Below are positions 7,422 to 18,121 of a DNA stretch of 64,000 bases, in pieces. The notes under the pieces were generated by a model. It worked only from the letters and a program-made list of their open reading frames with translations. It was not told the DNA's origin and searched no databases. The DNA is from DIGJ01 sp041821315 (GTDB taxonomy: Bacteria > Bacillota > Clostridia > Lachnospirales > Lachnospiraceae): contig JBGUEO010000023.1 of assembly GCA_041821315.1 (NCBI GenBank), forward strand, positions 1-64,000. Direction: 5' to 3'. Positions within the stretch are counted from its first letter, which is position 1. Every line of letters starts with the position of its first letter. The position numbers and the translations under genes are program-made.

Positions 7422-10400
7422 TTATTTTACAACAATAGTAATTGTTTTCTTCTTCTTTCCTATTCGAATAATAAGCTTTGCTTTTCCAGGTTTTAATGCT
7501 CTTACTTTTCCAGTTTTACTTACTCTCAATATCTTTTTATTTGTTGTACTTACCGTTACGTCAGACTTCTTAAATCCGAATAATTTCAGCTTGTACTTGT
7601 ATCTCTCTCCTTCTTTTGCTATCTTATCTCCGCCTACTGTAAAGGTCGCCGGTTTCACCGTTACTTTTACTTTTTTACTATAGGTTTCATCCCCATATCG
7701 TACTTTCACTCGCAGCGTTACCGTTCCTTTTTTCTTGGCAATAATTTTACCTGATTTACTAATCACTGCGATAGACTTATCCGATGTAGAATAGGTAATC
7801 GTTGCATCCTTCTCGTCCACTGTCTCAGGAAGCGTCACATCTAAAATCTTTGATGCTTTTGTTGTACCATTAATATAAAGATTTACTTTCTTTACAATTT
7901 TTATTTCATCTGATATCGATGGAATTGGTGTAGCGCTTGGACTTGGTGAAGGTGTTGTTGTTGGTGTTATGGTTGGTCTTATAACTGGTGATGTGCCCGG
8001 ATCAGTACTAGGTGTTGGTGTTACACTTGGCTCCGGAGAGGAAGTAGGTACAGGTGTAACACTTGGTGTTGGTTCTGGTGTTGCACTTGGTGTTGGTTCT
8101 GGTGTTGCACTTGGNNNNNNNNNNNNNNNNNNNNNNNNNNNNNNNNNNNNNNNNNNNNNNNNNNNNNNNNNNNNNNNNNNNNNNNNNNNNNNNNNNNNNN
8201 NNNNNNNNNNNNNNCACTTGGTGTTGGTTCTGGTGTTGCACTTGGTGTTGGTTCTGGTGTTGCACTTGGACTTGGTGTTGGAGCTACTTCTTTTGTAACA
8301 ACAATATCAAATGTCTTTGCTGACAATTTGTTACCCAGAGCATCCTCTCCATTTGCAAGTACTGTAATGCTTGTTGTTCCTTCCTGCAATGCTTTCACAT
8401 AAATCTTACTACTTATGGTATTTCCATCTGTTGTGATTGATTTTACATAACTTCCTGACTCTAACTTGGATACCCCCGCACATGCTTCATCACTTGATGT
8501 ATATGTAACCGTTTTATCCGTTGCATTTTCTGGTCCTACAAGAGAAGAAATTGTTGCCGTTTCACCAACCTTTAATGCGATTGTCTTTCCATCCTTGCCT
8601 ACACTGCTTGAAGTTGCAGAAAAACTATCAATTGCATTATAAATTGCTTCGACAGAGAAATTGCTAAAGTCATACCATAGCTGTACCGCAGCATCTGTCT
8701 TTGCAACCGCAGCAGTTTGTATCATTCCTTTGTCATAATTCATTTGCCCTGTCAACTCTTCTGCCGTCAGCGCCTTACTATATATTCTTGCAGTTGCAAA
8801 ACTGTTTCCACCTGCTCTTGACAAAAGCTTATCAATTCCGATTCCTAGTGGAGCCTCCTCCTGCGATGCAATGCTTCCAACCGAAGTAGTTGTTTTCGTA
8901 AGTACACCGTCAATGTATACTTCTAAATCTGCTCCATTATAAACGCCTGCTACATGATGCCATGTAGTCAAATCTGTTAATGTTCCCTGACATATTTTCC
9001 AGCTTCCCGATGTGTTTTTAACAAAAAAGTATACTGAATTTTCTGAAATACGAAATCCCATACAAGAATCACCTTTACTGATTAACATATTTGATTCAGA
9101 ATTTCCACCATTTGGATTCATCCATGCTTCAACTGTAAACGGATTACTTCCTTTCATCACTTCATTGAATGTAGTCGTTGCGTTTTCTTCTTCCATTGCA
9201 AAATATCCAGTAAGAATGTTTCTTCCAATCGTTTTATCATAGCTTAATTTAAATTCGACTGGATCGGTTACAACTTCATCAAATCCGTTTTGACCAAGAT
9301 CTTTGATTGAAACCTTAGCGCTTCTCCCCTTTAGTTCTTTTGCTTGTTCTAATTTTTGTTCGAGTGACGTAACTACATTGGAATCAAGGGTAGCAATTAA
9401 TGTTTTTAATTCCTCTGTATACTCTGTATTATATTCTTCCATCCATTTTTCCAATGTTTCATATGGTAACTCACTGTAAACCACAATTTTATTTATTGAA
9501 TCAACAAATTCTTGTGCTTTTTTTGTAAGCAGACTATTCCAATCTACCGAAGCAACTGTTCGATAAGCTCTACTTATCTGTGTTAAAGTGTTTTCATTGG
9601 TTATCTGATTTTTCGTGTATGGAATCATTGTATATTCATATTCATATACATCTGTGGTTGAAAGTAAATACGTACTGAGTGGGTCTTGGCCACAGCTTTT
9701 ATTTCCAGTTCCCTGCGACTTATAATTTAATGAAAGGATTGTCTCATCTAACCTTGTTAATTCATAAGGATGCTGTGCACTCGTTAAATCATCCGCCGTA
9801 AAATGAAGTGCACTTGTCTCCAGGCTATCCTTTGCCGCAATCAAAATTGCACTGTCCGTCGCCGAACTTGTAACACTAATCCATTTTGTACCGGTCAATG
9901 TGCCCGTATCCTGTGTATCCAAATATGGATAAAATAATTTATCTACGGTTGTTGTATATTCCCCAACTTGTGCAAAACTATTACGATCTGAGCATGTTTC
10001 AACTGGTCCATTTCCATACCAATTAACCGTTTCATAGCCAGAAGGTAATGTCATGTTTGATCCTATCCGCATAAAATTAGCAATTCCCGATTCCGTAGCA
10101 TCTACGCTAGTATGAACCGTTACTGCACCACTTCCGTCAATTGTATAAACAATTGTCTCCTTTACTCCTGTATTTTTTGAGCAAATCAGTTTTACGGTAA
10201 TTACAGTTTGTCCCTCTGTATTGACGCTTGCTACGATGGAATCAACTGCTGCCGACGCTCCCATCGTCTGCCAACCACTATCATAATTTCCATTATCATT
10301 GTTCATAGGTGCGCGCCAAAAGTTAGGTACTGCACCACGTTCAACAAGTGTTGTTCCATCATATACATAGTTTTTCATTGCACCTGTTGTTTTATCTACT

Positions 10401-13400
10401 TGGAAAGAAAAGCTTTCGCCACTAACCATCACATAGTCAGATAAGCTTGTATCAATTGCTACACCTTTTTGTGAAATAATTTTTGCAGCCTGTGTTACTT
10501 CTTCTGGTAGTAAAAATTGTTTTTGTGCTATTTCGTGTCCCGCCTTCGCATAGGAGGCATCTTCCTTTAGCTGTACCGAAAGATTAAGATAATATTCCGC
10601 TCCTTCTTTTAATGTTTCTGGAAGCGATGAAGCATATGGTATGTTTATCTTCTTCGTCTGTCTTGCTCCAACATCTTGTGCATTTAGTATTCCAGTCCCG
10701 ATTGTCCTCTCATCTTCTTTTAGCGTCCACACCAAATTATAGTCATTTAAATTTTTAAAACTATTTTCATTATACACTGCTATAGTTCCACTGGATAGCT
10801 CAACATCATCTGCACTAAACCAAAAATTTTGATAACTATATTTTACTTGATAAAGTTCTGGTTGAACATCTCGATCTGGTGATACAAGACCATTCACACA
10901 AAATGAATTATCATTTGGAGAATCACCCCAGTCACCGCCATATCCATAAAAATATCCACTGCTTGTTTTTGACCCTGTCGATACGGTGGATATATTTGAT
11001 ATACTTTGACCTGCACTCGAAGTTGTAGACCCAGAAGCATATAGATTTTTATATGCATATGGTTGTGCATAATAATCATAAATTCCTTGTTCCTCTGCTG
11101 ACATTTCTTTAATATTGCTGTAATCAATCCATAATACAACTCTGCTATCTGTTTCTAAAATACCCGGTGTTACTGTGTTTTGTGCTGTGATTTCTTCTTG
11201 TGTTAACACTTTATTATAAACACGGGCAACCGATATTTCTCCATCAAACTTTCTTCCCTTTTGCTGGCAATACCCAACGCCTAACTGATAACTAGAAGGA
11301 TCAATCGTGGTATTTGTTGCCCCACTTTTAAGTAATGTCCCATCACAATAAAGAGTAACAGCTCCCGCATTATAGGTAACGGCAATCTGATGCCAATTAT
11401 TTAACCACTGATCTGGAACTTGCGTTGTGACCGAGTTCCAGCTTCCACTATGATAGCCAAAAAATTCTATTTCTTTACTGCTATTTGTCTTAAATGCCCA
11501 TGTATTATCTCCCTTTGACATAAATACACTATCACTATCAAGTGAAGTTGGATACACAATCATTTCGATTGTAAATGTCTGATTGATTCCAGTTGTTTCA
11601 TTATTATAATTATCTGTATATGCCGTATCCATTAGCATATACCCATTTAAGCTCTTACTAGTTAGCGATGCTGCTGCTGGAGATTCATTTATCGAATTCA
11701 CACTTACAACTCCACTTGCCTTTTGACTGCTTGCATCTGTAACCAGATATTTCTTTGGTAACTTGTCAAACGAAACTAGCCTTGACTGATCCACCCAATC
11801 CCAAATAAATCCACCTAACATATTATCAGAACTACGGATTGCATCCCAATATTCTTCTATATTTCCAACCGCATTTCCCATTGCATGATCATATTCACAC
11901 AATACATAAGGCATATTAGAAGATGCTTTGCTCCATGTTGTTGATACCGATGGATACATATTGCTATCCATATCCGTTCCACTTTCACTTCCAGACGATT
12001 CACTGTGTACCGGACGAGTTTTATCATGATTTTTAAAGTACCAAATCAGGTCATAAAACATACCATCGGCATAAGTAGAACTGCTTGAATAATGATTTTC
12101 ATTTCCTGTTGACCACATTACCACACAAGTTCGATTCTTTAAACGATTAAATGCGGTTACCGTTCGATCCATCGCAAGACTTTTAAAATTTGCTTGTTTT
12201 GTTCCACTATTCATTAATGCATGTGATTCTAAATTTGTTTCACCCATCAGATAGAGTCCATATTTATCGCATAAATAATACAAATATTCATCATTACTAT
12301 AATGAGATGTGCGGACTGCATTTAGATTATACTGTTTCATCAACAGCACATCTTCCTCCGCAGTTTCTTTTGGAACATATTTACCATAGACAGGATCTGT
12401 ATCATGACGATTGGTTCCCTTTAGCAAAAGTGGCATACCATTAATCGTAATAGAGGAATAGTCTTCTCTATTCGTTACACGAGTTCCATTTTCATCTACC
12501 TCTGTCCTGGTAAATTCAATTTCCCGAAATCCAAGTTCTTGCGATACACTTTCAAGATAATTTCCAGATGTATCATACAAGGTAAGGACAAGTGTGTACA
12601 AATTGGGTTCTTCTGCCGACCAAAGCTTTGGTTGGTAGACCTTAAAATTTGAGGTACTTACCACAAGTTTTGTTTTTGCACCGTCTTCACTCGCTGCATC
12701 TACACTTGGTATTTCAACCGTCTTTCCATTCATAAATGCAGAACCATCTTCATTGTACAATGCGACATCCACCTTATACCCATTGGCGCTGGCATTGCTG
12801 CTATTTGAAATTGCAAGATCTAACTCCATATTCGCATTTTCGTAGTTTTCATCCAGATTGGTACGAACAAAATAATCATTGACATGTACAAGTGGCGTTG
12901 CATAAAGGTATATATCACGGCAAATTCCACCATCGTATATCATATCCTGATCTTCCATCCACGTACCATCACAAAATTTATGTACTTCTACTGCAAGAAG
13001 ATTTTCTTCCCCTTTTGTATTCAAATAATCTGTAACATCAAAACTATGTGGACTAAACGTATCTTCACTATATCCCACTTCTTTTCCATTTATGTATACA
13101 TAATAGCTCGATTCGACCCCTTGAAAGGAAAGATAAATTCTTCCATTGCTATCGTACATACTATTGTCAACGGTAAAGCTTTTCCGATATAATCCAACTG
13201 GGTTATAATTAGTTGGTGCCGCTGGTACCACGACATTTGAATCGTATTTTGCCTGCCAAGGCATTTGTACATTGGTATAGATTGAAAAATCAAACCCATA
13301 TGCTGTCCAGCTTGCCGGAAGTTCTAAGTTATTCTTCCATTGTACATCATCTATGCCAACCCCCGACGTATTATAATCTGTCTTATAAAAATCTTTATAA

Positions 13401-13900
13401 GAATCCATTTGTGCTAATTCTTGATTTTGTAAAACAACCAAATTCCAATCGGTTACACTACTATCAGAGCCTGTCAAATACTGTACATACTTAGAAACCT
13501 CTTTTTTATAATCCTTAGCACCTGTTATTGCTTTTTCTACACTATCATAAGCAACTGACAATGTAGAAGACGTGGATGCTTCTTGCACATTAATACCATA
13601 TACATCCGCTGCCTTCACTTCGTTTCCATCCACATCTTCGTATGTAGTTCCTGTCCATTCTTTATGTGTAAATTTTTGTGTCTTATTAACGCTTCCATCC
13701 TTTACTGGAACCATCGCTTCCAAAGCTTCTTGTGTATGTTCGGTAGAATACGGTGTCCACCCTGCAACGGTATTCTCTTCACCCTCAGACAAACTCATAC
13801 TCTGATAGGACTCTGCCTTTGCATGTACTGTTGGATAATTGATTGACGTTCCAACCATAACAAAAGCGAGTGATATCGATATTAATTTTTTTAATTCCAC
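7422..13900 (-). CDS. Giant secreted GH2 beta-galactosidase-like enzyme with two LamG domains and Big-type C-terminus (interrupted by assembly gap)
   Basis: Start codon GTG at 13900 behind AGGAGG. Signal peptide 1-27 with a cleavage site after VHA. Sugar-binding and Ig-like GH2 domains span about 180-480. The catalytic barrel carries acid/base E601 (in GNENH) and nucleophile E669 (in CEYDHAMGN), as in LacZ. After WDWVDQS (to S706) about 280 residues are inserted, including a laminin-G-like domain (about 770-905); the barrel resumes at YGGDWGDSPND (Y987). A LacZ domain 5-like region covers about 1150-1430, a second LamG-like domain about 1580-1720 and a Big-type domain about 1765-1870. Then come PTPSATPE repeats, the N gap (8115-8214), more repeats and a C-terminal Big-type region. 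With 100 N the two sides are out of frame; a gap of 17+24n bases restores one frame. Total length is at least 2,100 residues. The substrate is probably a beta-galactoside; not proven. Confidence 0.88.
8041..8280. repeat. 24-bp coding tandem repeat with 100-N assembly gap
   Basis: The unit, read on the minus strand, encodes PTPSATPE. At least two nearly identical copies are seen on each side of the 100 N at 8115-8214. The round number of N marks an assembly gap of unknown length, as expected for a short-read collapse of a tandem repeat. It forms the proline/threonine linker of the GH2 protein. Confidence 0.95.
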
Positions 13901-13977
13901 TTTTCTTCCTCCTCTTTTCTCAAAATCTTTACAAAAACCCCATTTTTACTGCAATTTTACTTCTTTTTCCATTTATT

Positions 13978-14006
13978 ACTATAACAATTATAATCATATT
14001 GTACAA
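13978..14006 (-). promoter_or_regulatory. Candidate promoter of the GH2 gene
   Basis: On the minus strand TTGTAC (14001-14006) and TATAGT (13978-13983) are 17 bp apart. A TATAAT at about 13988-13993 is an alternative -10 but lacks a good -35 partner. The leader to the GTG at 13900 is about 70 nt. Confidence 0.5.
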
Positions 14007-14076
14007 AGCCGAAAATGTAATTGTAATTTTTTCGCTATTTGTTACAATTTTTTTCTATCTATTACTTAATCATTAT

Positions 14077-14127
14077 AAAAAAGAGAGGTTGTTGCAAAAA
14101 ATAAATTTGCAACAACCTCTCTTTTTT
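14077..14127. terminator. Strong bidirectional terminator after xdhC
   Basis: A 16-bp perfect stem (14083-14098 with 14106-14121, GAGAGGTTGTTGCAAA and its complement) flanked by A6 at 14077-14082 and T6 at 14122-14127. On the minus strand it lies 12 bp past the xdhC stop and ends the xdhABC transcript. Confidence 0.9.
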
Positions 14128-14138
14128 ATAAGAAATGA

Positions 14139-14636
14139 TTATTCTACTTCTTTTCCTAAACGACGAAGCATCGTCTTCTTTACTGCCCGAAAAATATTTT
14201 CATAACCTGTGCAACGACAAAGATGCCCCGATAGTAGTTTACGAAGTTCATCGTCTGTATACTCCACTCCACTGTCTAAAATTTCCAATGATGTCATAAT
14301 AAACCCTGGTGAACAAAAACCACACTGCACCGCTGATTCATCTACAAAAGACTGCTGAATGTCAGTCAACTCACCGTTTGGACCTAACAACCCTTCCACA
14401 GTCGTAATTCTCTTTCCTTCTGCCCATATTGCAAGATAGATGCAAGAGTTATACGCCTCGCCGTCAATTAATACCGTGCATGCTCCACATTCACCAACCT
14501 CACAGCCTTTTTTCACACTTGTTAATCGAAAATCATTTCGAAGCATATCCGTCAACGAAGCTCTTACATCTACCATCGTTTCCGTTTTCTTCCCATTAAT
14601 TGTACATGTAACCAATTGATATTGTTTCGCTGCCAT
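14139..14636 (-). CDS. xdhC: Xanthine dehydrogenase, iron-sulfur subunit
   Basis: 165 residues, the usual size of the separate 2x[2Fe-2S] subunit. The plant-type cluster ligands are C45, C50, C53 (GCEVGECGAC) and C65. The second cluster, in the helical domain, uses the CGFC motif and CRC in GHLCRCTGY. It passes electrons from the molybdenum site to FAD in the cytoplasmic XdhABC complex, which oxidises hypoxanthine or xanthine. The start codon overlaps the xdhB stop (TAATG), so the two are translationally coupled. It is the last gene before the terminator at 14077. Related subunits serve other hydroxylases (nicotinate, carbon monoxide, aldehydes); the neighbouring guaD and purine riboswitch favour a purine substrate. 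Confidence 0.92.
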   Translation of the reverse strand: MAAKQYQLVTCTINGKKTETMVDVRASLTDMLRNDFRLTSVKKGCEVGECGACTVLIDGEAYNSCIYLAIWAEGKRITTVEGLLGPNGELTDIQQSFVDESAVQCGFCSPGFIMTSLEILDSGVEYTDDELRKLLSGHLCRCTGYENIFRAVKKTMLRRLGKEVE

Positions 14637-15517
14637 TAGATTTCACCTCCAGCTCTCTTGATAGCTTTTTCAAGTCCACGCTCTGCCATAACCTCACCGA
14701 TGTGACATCGGAACGCTTTGCTTGCTCTCCAGCTATCACGAGGATTAATGTCAAGGAGAACCGCTTCTCCGAATTTCTTGCAAGTTTCTTTTGACACTGG
14801 CTGCCCTTTCACTAATTCTTCTGCAGAAGGAGTCCGCATTGGAATTGGTCCGGCTACTCCATATGCAACACGAGCATCGAGAATTGTTTTCTTGTCCTCG
14901 GATAACTTAACATTGACCGAACAACCGGTAGTTGCAATATCCATTGCATTACGCATTGCATATTTTGTATAATGCCCTTTGTATCCTTCATAGCTTTTCT
15001 TTGGAATCAATATTGCAGTCTGAATTTCACCCGGATGCAAATCAACCTTACCTGCCTTAATATAAAAATCTTTAATTGGTATACGCCGTATTCCTTCTGC
15101 TCCAGAAATCTCAACAATCGCATCCCAAGCATGTAAAGTGGAAGCAGAATCCGCTGAAGTTACACCATTCGAAGTATTTCCTCCAATAGTTGCAATATTA
15201 CGAACCTGTGGTCCTCCCACCATATCAACCGCTTCACCAAGTACATTGATATATTTTTGAATGATTGGATCTTTTGTAATATGAGAAAAACTTGTCAAAG
15301 AGCCAATCCGAATGGTTCCATCTTCCTCCATTGATACACCACGAAGTTCATCTAATTTATAAATACTAACAAGTTCATTGCCAGCTCGCCGGCCTTCTCT
15401 GATTTGAACTAGCACATCGCTTCCTCCGGCAATTACTTCTGCCTCTGGATGCGCGAGCAATAACTCGGTTGCATTTGCCACACTTGTCGCTTCATATAAT
15501 GCTTTTATATCATACAT
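14636..15517 (-). CDS. xdhB: Xanthine dehydrogenase, FAD-binding subunit
   Basis: 293 residues, full length for the medium subunit of bacterial three-subunit molybdenum hydroxylases. The FAD-binding signature is visible as AEVIAGGSDVL near residue 25-35 and IATIGGNTSNGV near residue 107-118. The C-terminal CO_deh_flav_C-like part starts around residue 175. It accepts electrons from the iron-sulfur subunit and reduces NAD or another acceptor. It lies between xdhA (14 bp upstream) and xdhC (stop/start overlap), with AAGGAGG before the ATG. Confidence 0.92.
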   Translation of the reverse strand: MYDIKALYEATSVANATELLLAHPEAEVIAGGSDVLVQIREGRRAGNELVSIYKLDELRGVSMEEDGTIRIGSLTSFSHITKDPIIQKYINVLGEAVDMVGGPQVRNIATIGGNTSNGVTSADSASTLHAWDAIVEISGAEGIRRIPIKDFYIKAGKVDLHPGEIQTAILIPKKSYEGYKGHYTKYAMRNAMDIATTGCSVNVKLSEDKKTILDARVAYGVAGPIPMRTPSAEELVKGQPVSKETCKKFGEAVLLDINPRDSWRASKAFRCHIGEVMAERGLEKAIKRAGGEI

Positions 15518-15531
15518 TGCTTACATCCTCC

Positions 15532-17817
15532 TTAAATAAGTCCTTCTTCTTTGAATCGTTCAAACAAAACATGTGGTCTCAACGGTGCCTTATTGATTGA
15601 AACGCCCGTAGCTTGTAATACAGCATTACGTATGGCCGAAGCAACCGGACAAGCTGGTGGTTCACCAAGTGATTTCGTTCCAAATGCACTCGTTGGCTCA
15701 GGATTTTCTACAAACTGAGCTTCCAAGTGTGGGTGATCCATAAAAGTAGAGAGTTTATAATCTAAAAGGTTATTGTTTAGTGGTTTTGCTGTTTTTTCAT
15801 CAAAAATGAGCATTTCTGTTAATCCAAATCCAATTCCCATACTCATACCACCGTGAACCTGTGCTTCTGCAAGTGCTGGGTTTATTAAGTTTCCACAGTC
15901 ATGAACATTAATAATATCAAGAAGTTTCACCTTGCACAGAGGAATATCTACCTCTACCTCCGCAAAACAACAACCAAATGAATACGCATTTGATTTGATT
16001 TGATACGTACTTTCAGAAGTGATATGTTCGCTATGCTCCAAGCTATACAAAGCCTGTGTTGCTAATTCACCAAGAGTCATAAATACTTTCCCATCTAGCT
16101 TTTGAACAATCATTCCATCAACAATATCTAAATTAAAAGCTGGCATACGCGTCAATTCATATGCGTAGTTTAAAATTCTCTCTTTCATCTGTATTGCAGT
16201 CTGTCGAATCGAGAATCCTGCAACATACGTCTGTCTTGATGCATAGGCTCCCGTACCAAATGGTGTTATATCCGTATCCTGTGTTGTTACGGTATGTACC
16301 ATTTCAAATGGAATACCTAATGTTTCTGCGGTCATCTGTGCAAATGCCGTGTCGGCACCTTGCCCAATTTCTGTCTCACCTACCTGCACTTGTACCGATC
16401 CGTCTTGATTTAATACCATACGGCAAGAAGACGACTCTAATGAAATTGGCCATACTGCTGTATTATACCAAAATACGGACATACCAACGCCACGTCGAAT
16501 ATCACCCGTCTGGTTTGTATATTCCTTAAGTTTTCTATCATAATCAATATAGTCCATCGCCTTATCCATACACTGGTTGAATGAATCGGAATACAACTCA
16601 TTCTTTGAAAATCCATCAACATAACCCATTGGCATTAAATTTTTACGACGAAACTCAAGTGCAGATATTCCCATTACTTTTGCAACATCGTCCGTGTGGC
16701 TTTCAACTGCAAATGAAAACTGTGGCATACCATAACCACGCATTGCTCCTGCAACCGTTCGATTTGTAAAAACAGTAAACGCATCACACTCTACATTATC
16801 ACACGGATACAACTGTGGAAATGCTCCCATTGCTTTTGCCGCAATACTATGTCCATGAGAAGCATACGCTCCTTGGTTTGAATAAATTTCAACTTTTCTA
16901 GCAGCATAGGTTCCATCTGGACGTACGTATGAAATAATATGAAAGCGCATTGCATGACGTACCCGATTACTCGCAAACGTTTCTTCTCTGGAAATATCAA
17001 GCTTCACAAGTCTTCCACCAACCTGTGTGCAAAGATATGCACATAATGGCTCATATAATGCATCTTGCTTATTACCAAATCCACCACCAATATAAGGCTT
17101 TACAATACGAATTTTTCCCCAATCCATTCCAAGCGCCTGGCCTACAATACGACGTACAATGTGAGGAATTTGTGTGGAGGAAATAACATTTAGTCGACCT
17201 GCTTCTTCATAACAATAGCAAATAAAGTTTTCAATATGACAATGTTGAACGGTAGGAGTATCATACCACCCTTCCACTTTTGTAAGTCCCTCTTCCTTTA
17301 CTGCCTCTTCATAGTTACCTTTCCGACTACTTGTATGAGCTAAGATATTGTTTGGATAGGTTTCGTGAATTAATGGTGCCCCATCTTTCATCGCTTCTTC
17401 TACATCAAGAACAATGGGATATTCTTCATATTCTACTCTAAGTGCCCGAATTGCTTGACTGGCTGCGACTTCATCTTCTGCGATTACAGCAGCAACATCA
17501 TCCCCATAAAATCGTACTCGATCCGTTAATACCAAACGATCTGCCACATCTTGATGATGTGGATCCGTTGACCAAGGATGCCCTGCGGTTGGAAAATAAT
17601 GTTTTTCTTTTACATCAAAACAAGTTACAATCTTAACTACACCCGGAATTTTTTCCGCCTCGCTTGTATCAATTGATTTTACTACTCCATTTCCAATGGT
17701 TGAATGATAAATTTTAGCAATCAAAGCTCCCTTGTCACATAAATCATCCGTATACTTTGCTCTTCCTGTGATTTTATCCACAGCATCAACACGTGGAATA
17801 CTCTTTCCTACTATCAT
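15532..17817 (-). CDS. xdhA: Xanthine dehydrogenase, molybdopterin-binding subunit
   Basis: An upstream ATG at 17826 is in frame, but AAAGGA is directly against it; the ATG at 17817 sits 9 bases after AAAGGA and begins MIVGKSIPRVD, the usual start, giving 761 residues. The N-terminal Ald_Xan_dh_C-like domain begins VDAVDKITGRAKYTDD; the Moco-binding parts include GGGFGNKQD, AMRGYG, GQGADT and the C-terminal SLGEPP whose Glu is the catalytic base in this family. It is the hydroxylating subunit that oxidises purines at a Mo centre. First gene of xdhABC, controlled by the promoter at 18036-18064 and the riboswitch at 17866-17996. No molybdenum-cofactor maturation gene is adjacent. Confidence 0.93.
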   Translation of the reverse strand: MIVGKSIPRVDAVDKITGRAKYTDDLCDKGALIAKIYHSTIGNGVVKSIDTSEAEKIPGVVKIVTCFDVKEKHYFPTAGHPWSTDPHHQDVADRLVLTDRVRFYGDDVAAVIAEDEVAASQAIRALRVEYEEYPIVLDVEEAMKDGAPLIHETYPNNILAHTSSRKGNYEEAVKEEGLTKVEGWYDTPTVQHCHIENFICYCYEEAGRLNVISSTQIPHIVRRIVGQALGMDWGKIRIVKPYIGGGFGNKQDALYEPLCAYLCTQVGGRLVKLDISREETFASNRVRHAMRFHIISYVRPDGTYAARKVEIYSNQGAYASHGHSIAAKAMGAFPQLYPCDNVECDAFTVFTNRTVAGAMRGYGMPQFSFAVESHTDDVAKVMGISALEFRRKNLMPMGYVDGFSKNELYSDSFNQCMDKAMDYIDYDRKLKEYTNQTGDIRRGVGMSVFWYNTAVWPISLESSSCRMVLNQDGSVQVQVGETEIGQGADTAFAQMTAETLGIPFEMVHTVTTQDTDITPFGTGAYASRQTYVAGFSIRQTAIQMKERILNYAYELTRMPAFNLDIVDGMIVQKLDGKVFMTLGELATQALYSLEHSEHITSESTYQIKSNAYSFGCCFAEVEVDIPLCKVKLLDIINVHDCGNLINPALAEAQVHGGMSMGIGFGLTEMLIFDEKTAKPLNNNLLDYKLSTFMDHPHLEAQFVENPEPTSAFGTKSLGEPPACPVASAIRNAVLQATGVSINKAPLRPHVLFERFKEEGLI

Positions 17818-17865
17818 GACCCACATTCCTTTCTCTGCTATATTTTTATAGATACTATATTATAC

Positions 17866-17996
17866 AAGAAAAAAACTACCGTAATTGCGCAATAAGTTTC
17901 CTATTCTTTTATTCAAAGTAAGGAAACTTATAGCGCAACTGTTTACGGTAGTTGGTAGAAACGTTCAACCATATTATGAACTTATATAAGTTTTCT
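17866..17996 (-). promoter_or_regulatory. Purine riboswitch (guanine class) with built-in terminator, predicted ON switch, upstream of xdhA
   Basis: Read on the minus strand. Aptamer 17995 to 17922: P1 (AAACTTATA with TATAAGTTT), P2 closing an L2 loop AATATGG, J2/3 GTTTCTAC, and P3 closing the L3 loop CCGTAAA, all matching the purine (xpt/pbuE) family. The residue before P1's 3' strand is C, equivalent to C74, so guanine or hypoxanthine-type ligands are expected. J3/1 reads CGC, one base longer than in xpt. Downstream, 17901-17874 pairs with 17953-17922 (11, 5 and 10 bp blocks) and is followed by T7 (17875-17869). This terminator uses both P3 and the P1 3' strand, so ligand binding should prevent it. 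Confidence 0.88.
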
Positions 17997-18035
17997 ATAA
18001 ATAATACGTTTGTTTATACTGCTTATCTATATTTG

Positions 18036-18064
18036 ATTATATATGTCATTATGGATTCTGTCAA
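18036..18064 (-). promoter_or_regulatory. Consensus sigma-A promoter of xdhABC
   Basis: Perfect TTGACA (18059-18064) and perfect TATAAT (18036-18041) with a 17-bp spacer on the minus strand. The predicted start near 18029 puts the purine riboswitch in the leader. Confidence 0.88.
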
Positions 18065-18121
18065 TTATAAATAACAAATTTTTAGGTGGTAATAATTTTT
18101 TTGTACATCCTGTCGTAAATT

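Noticed and set aside
7422..7838. Separate small gene for a Big-domain protein
   Set aside because: The frame stays open and continuous in the PT-rich repeat up to the N gap; it is the C-terminus of the GH2 enzyme.
8041..8280. Possible CRISPR array
   Set aside because: The repeats are tandem 24-bp units without spacers and encode PTPSATPE in frame within a longer protein.
14077..14127. Inverted terminal repeat of a transposon
   Set aside because: It is a single perfect stem with A/T tracts 12 bp past xdhC, the typical form of a terminator, and no transposase is near.
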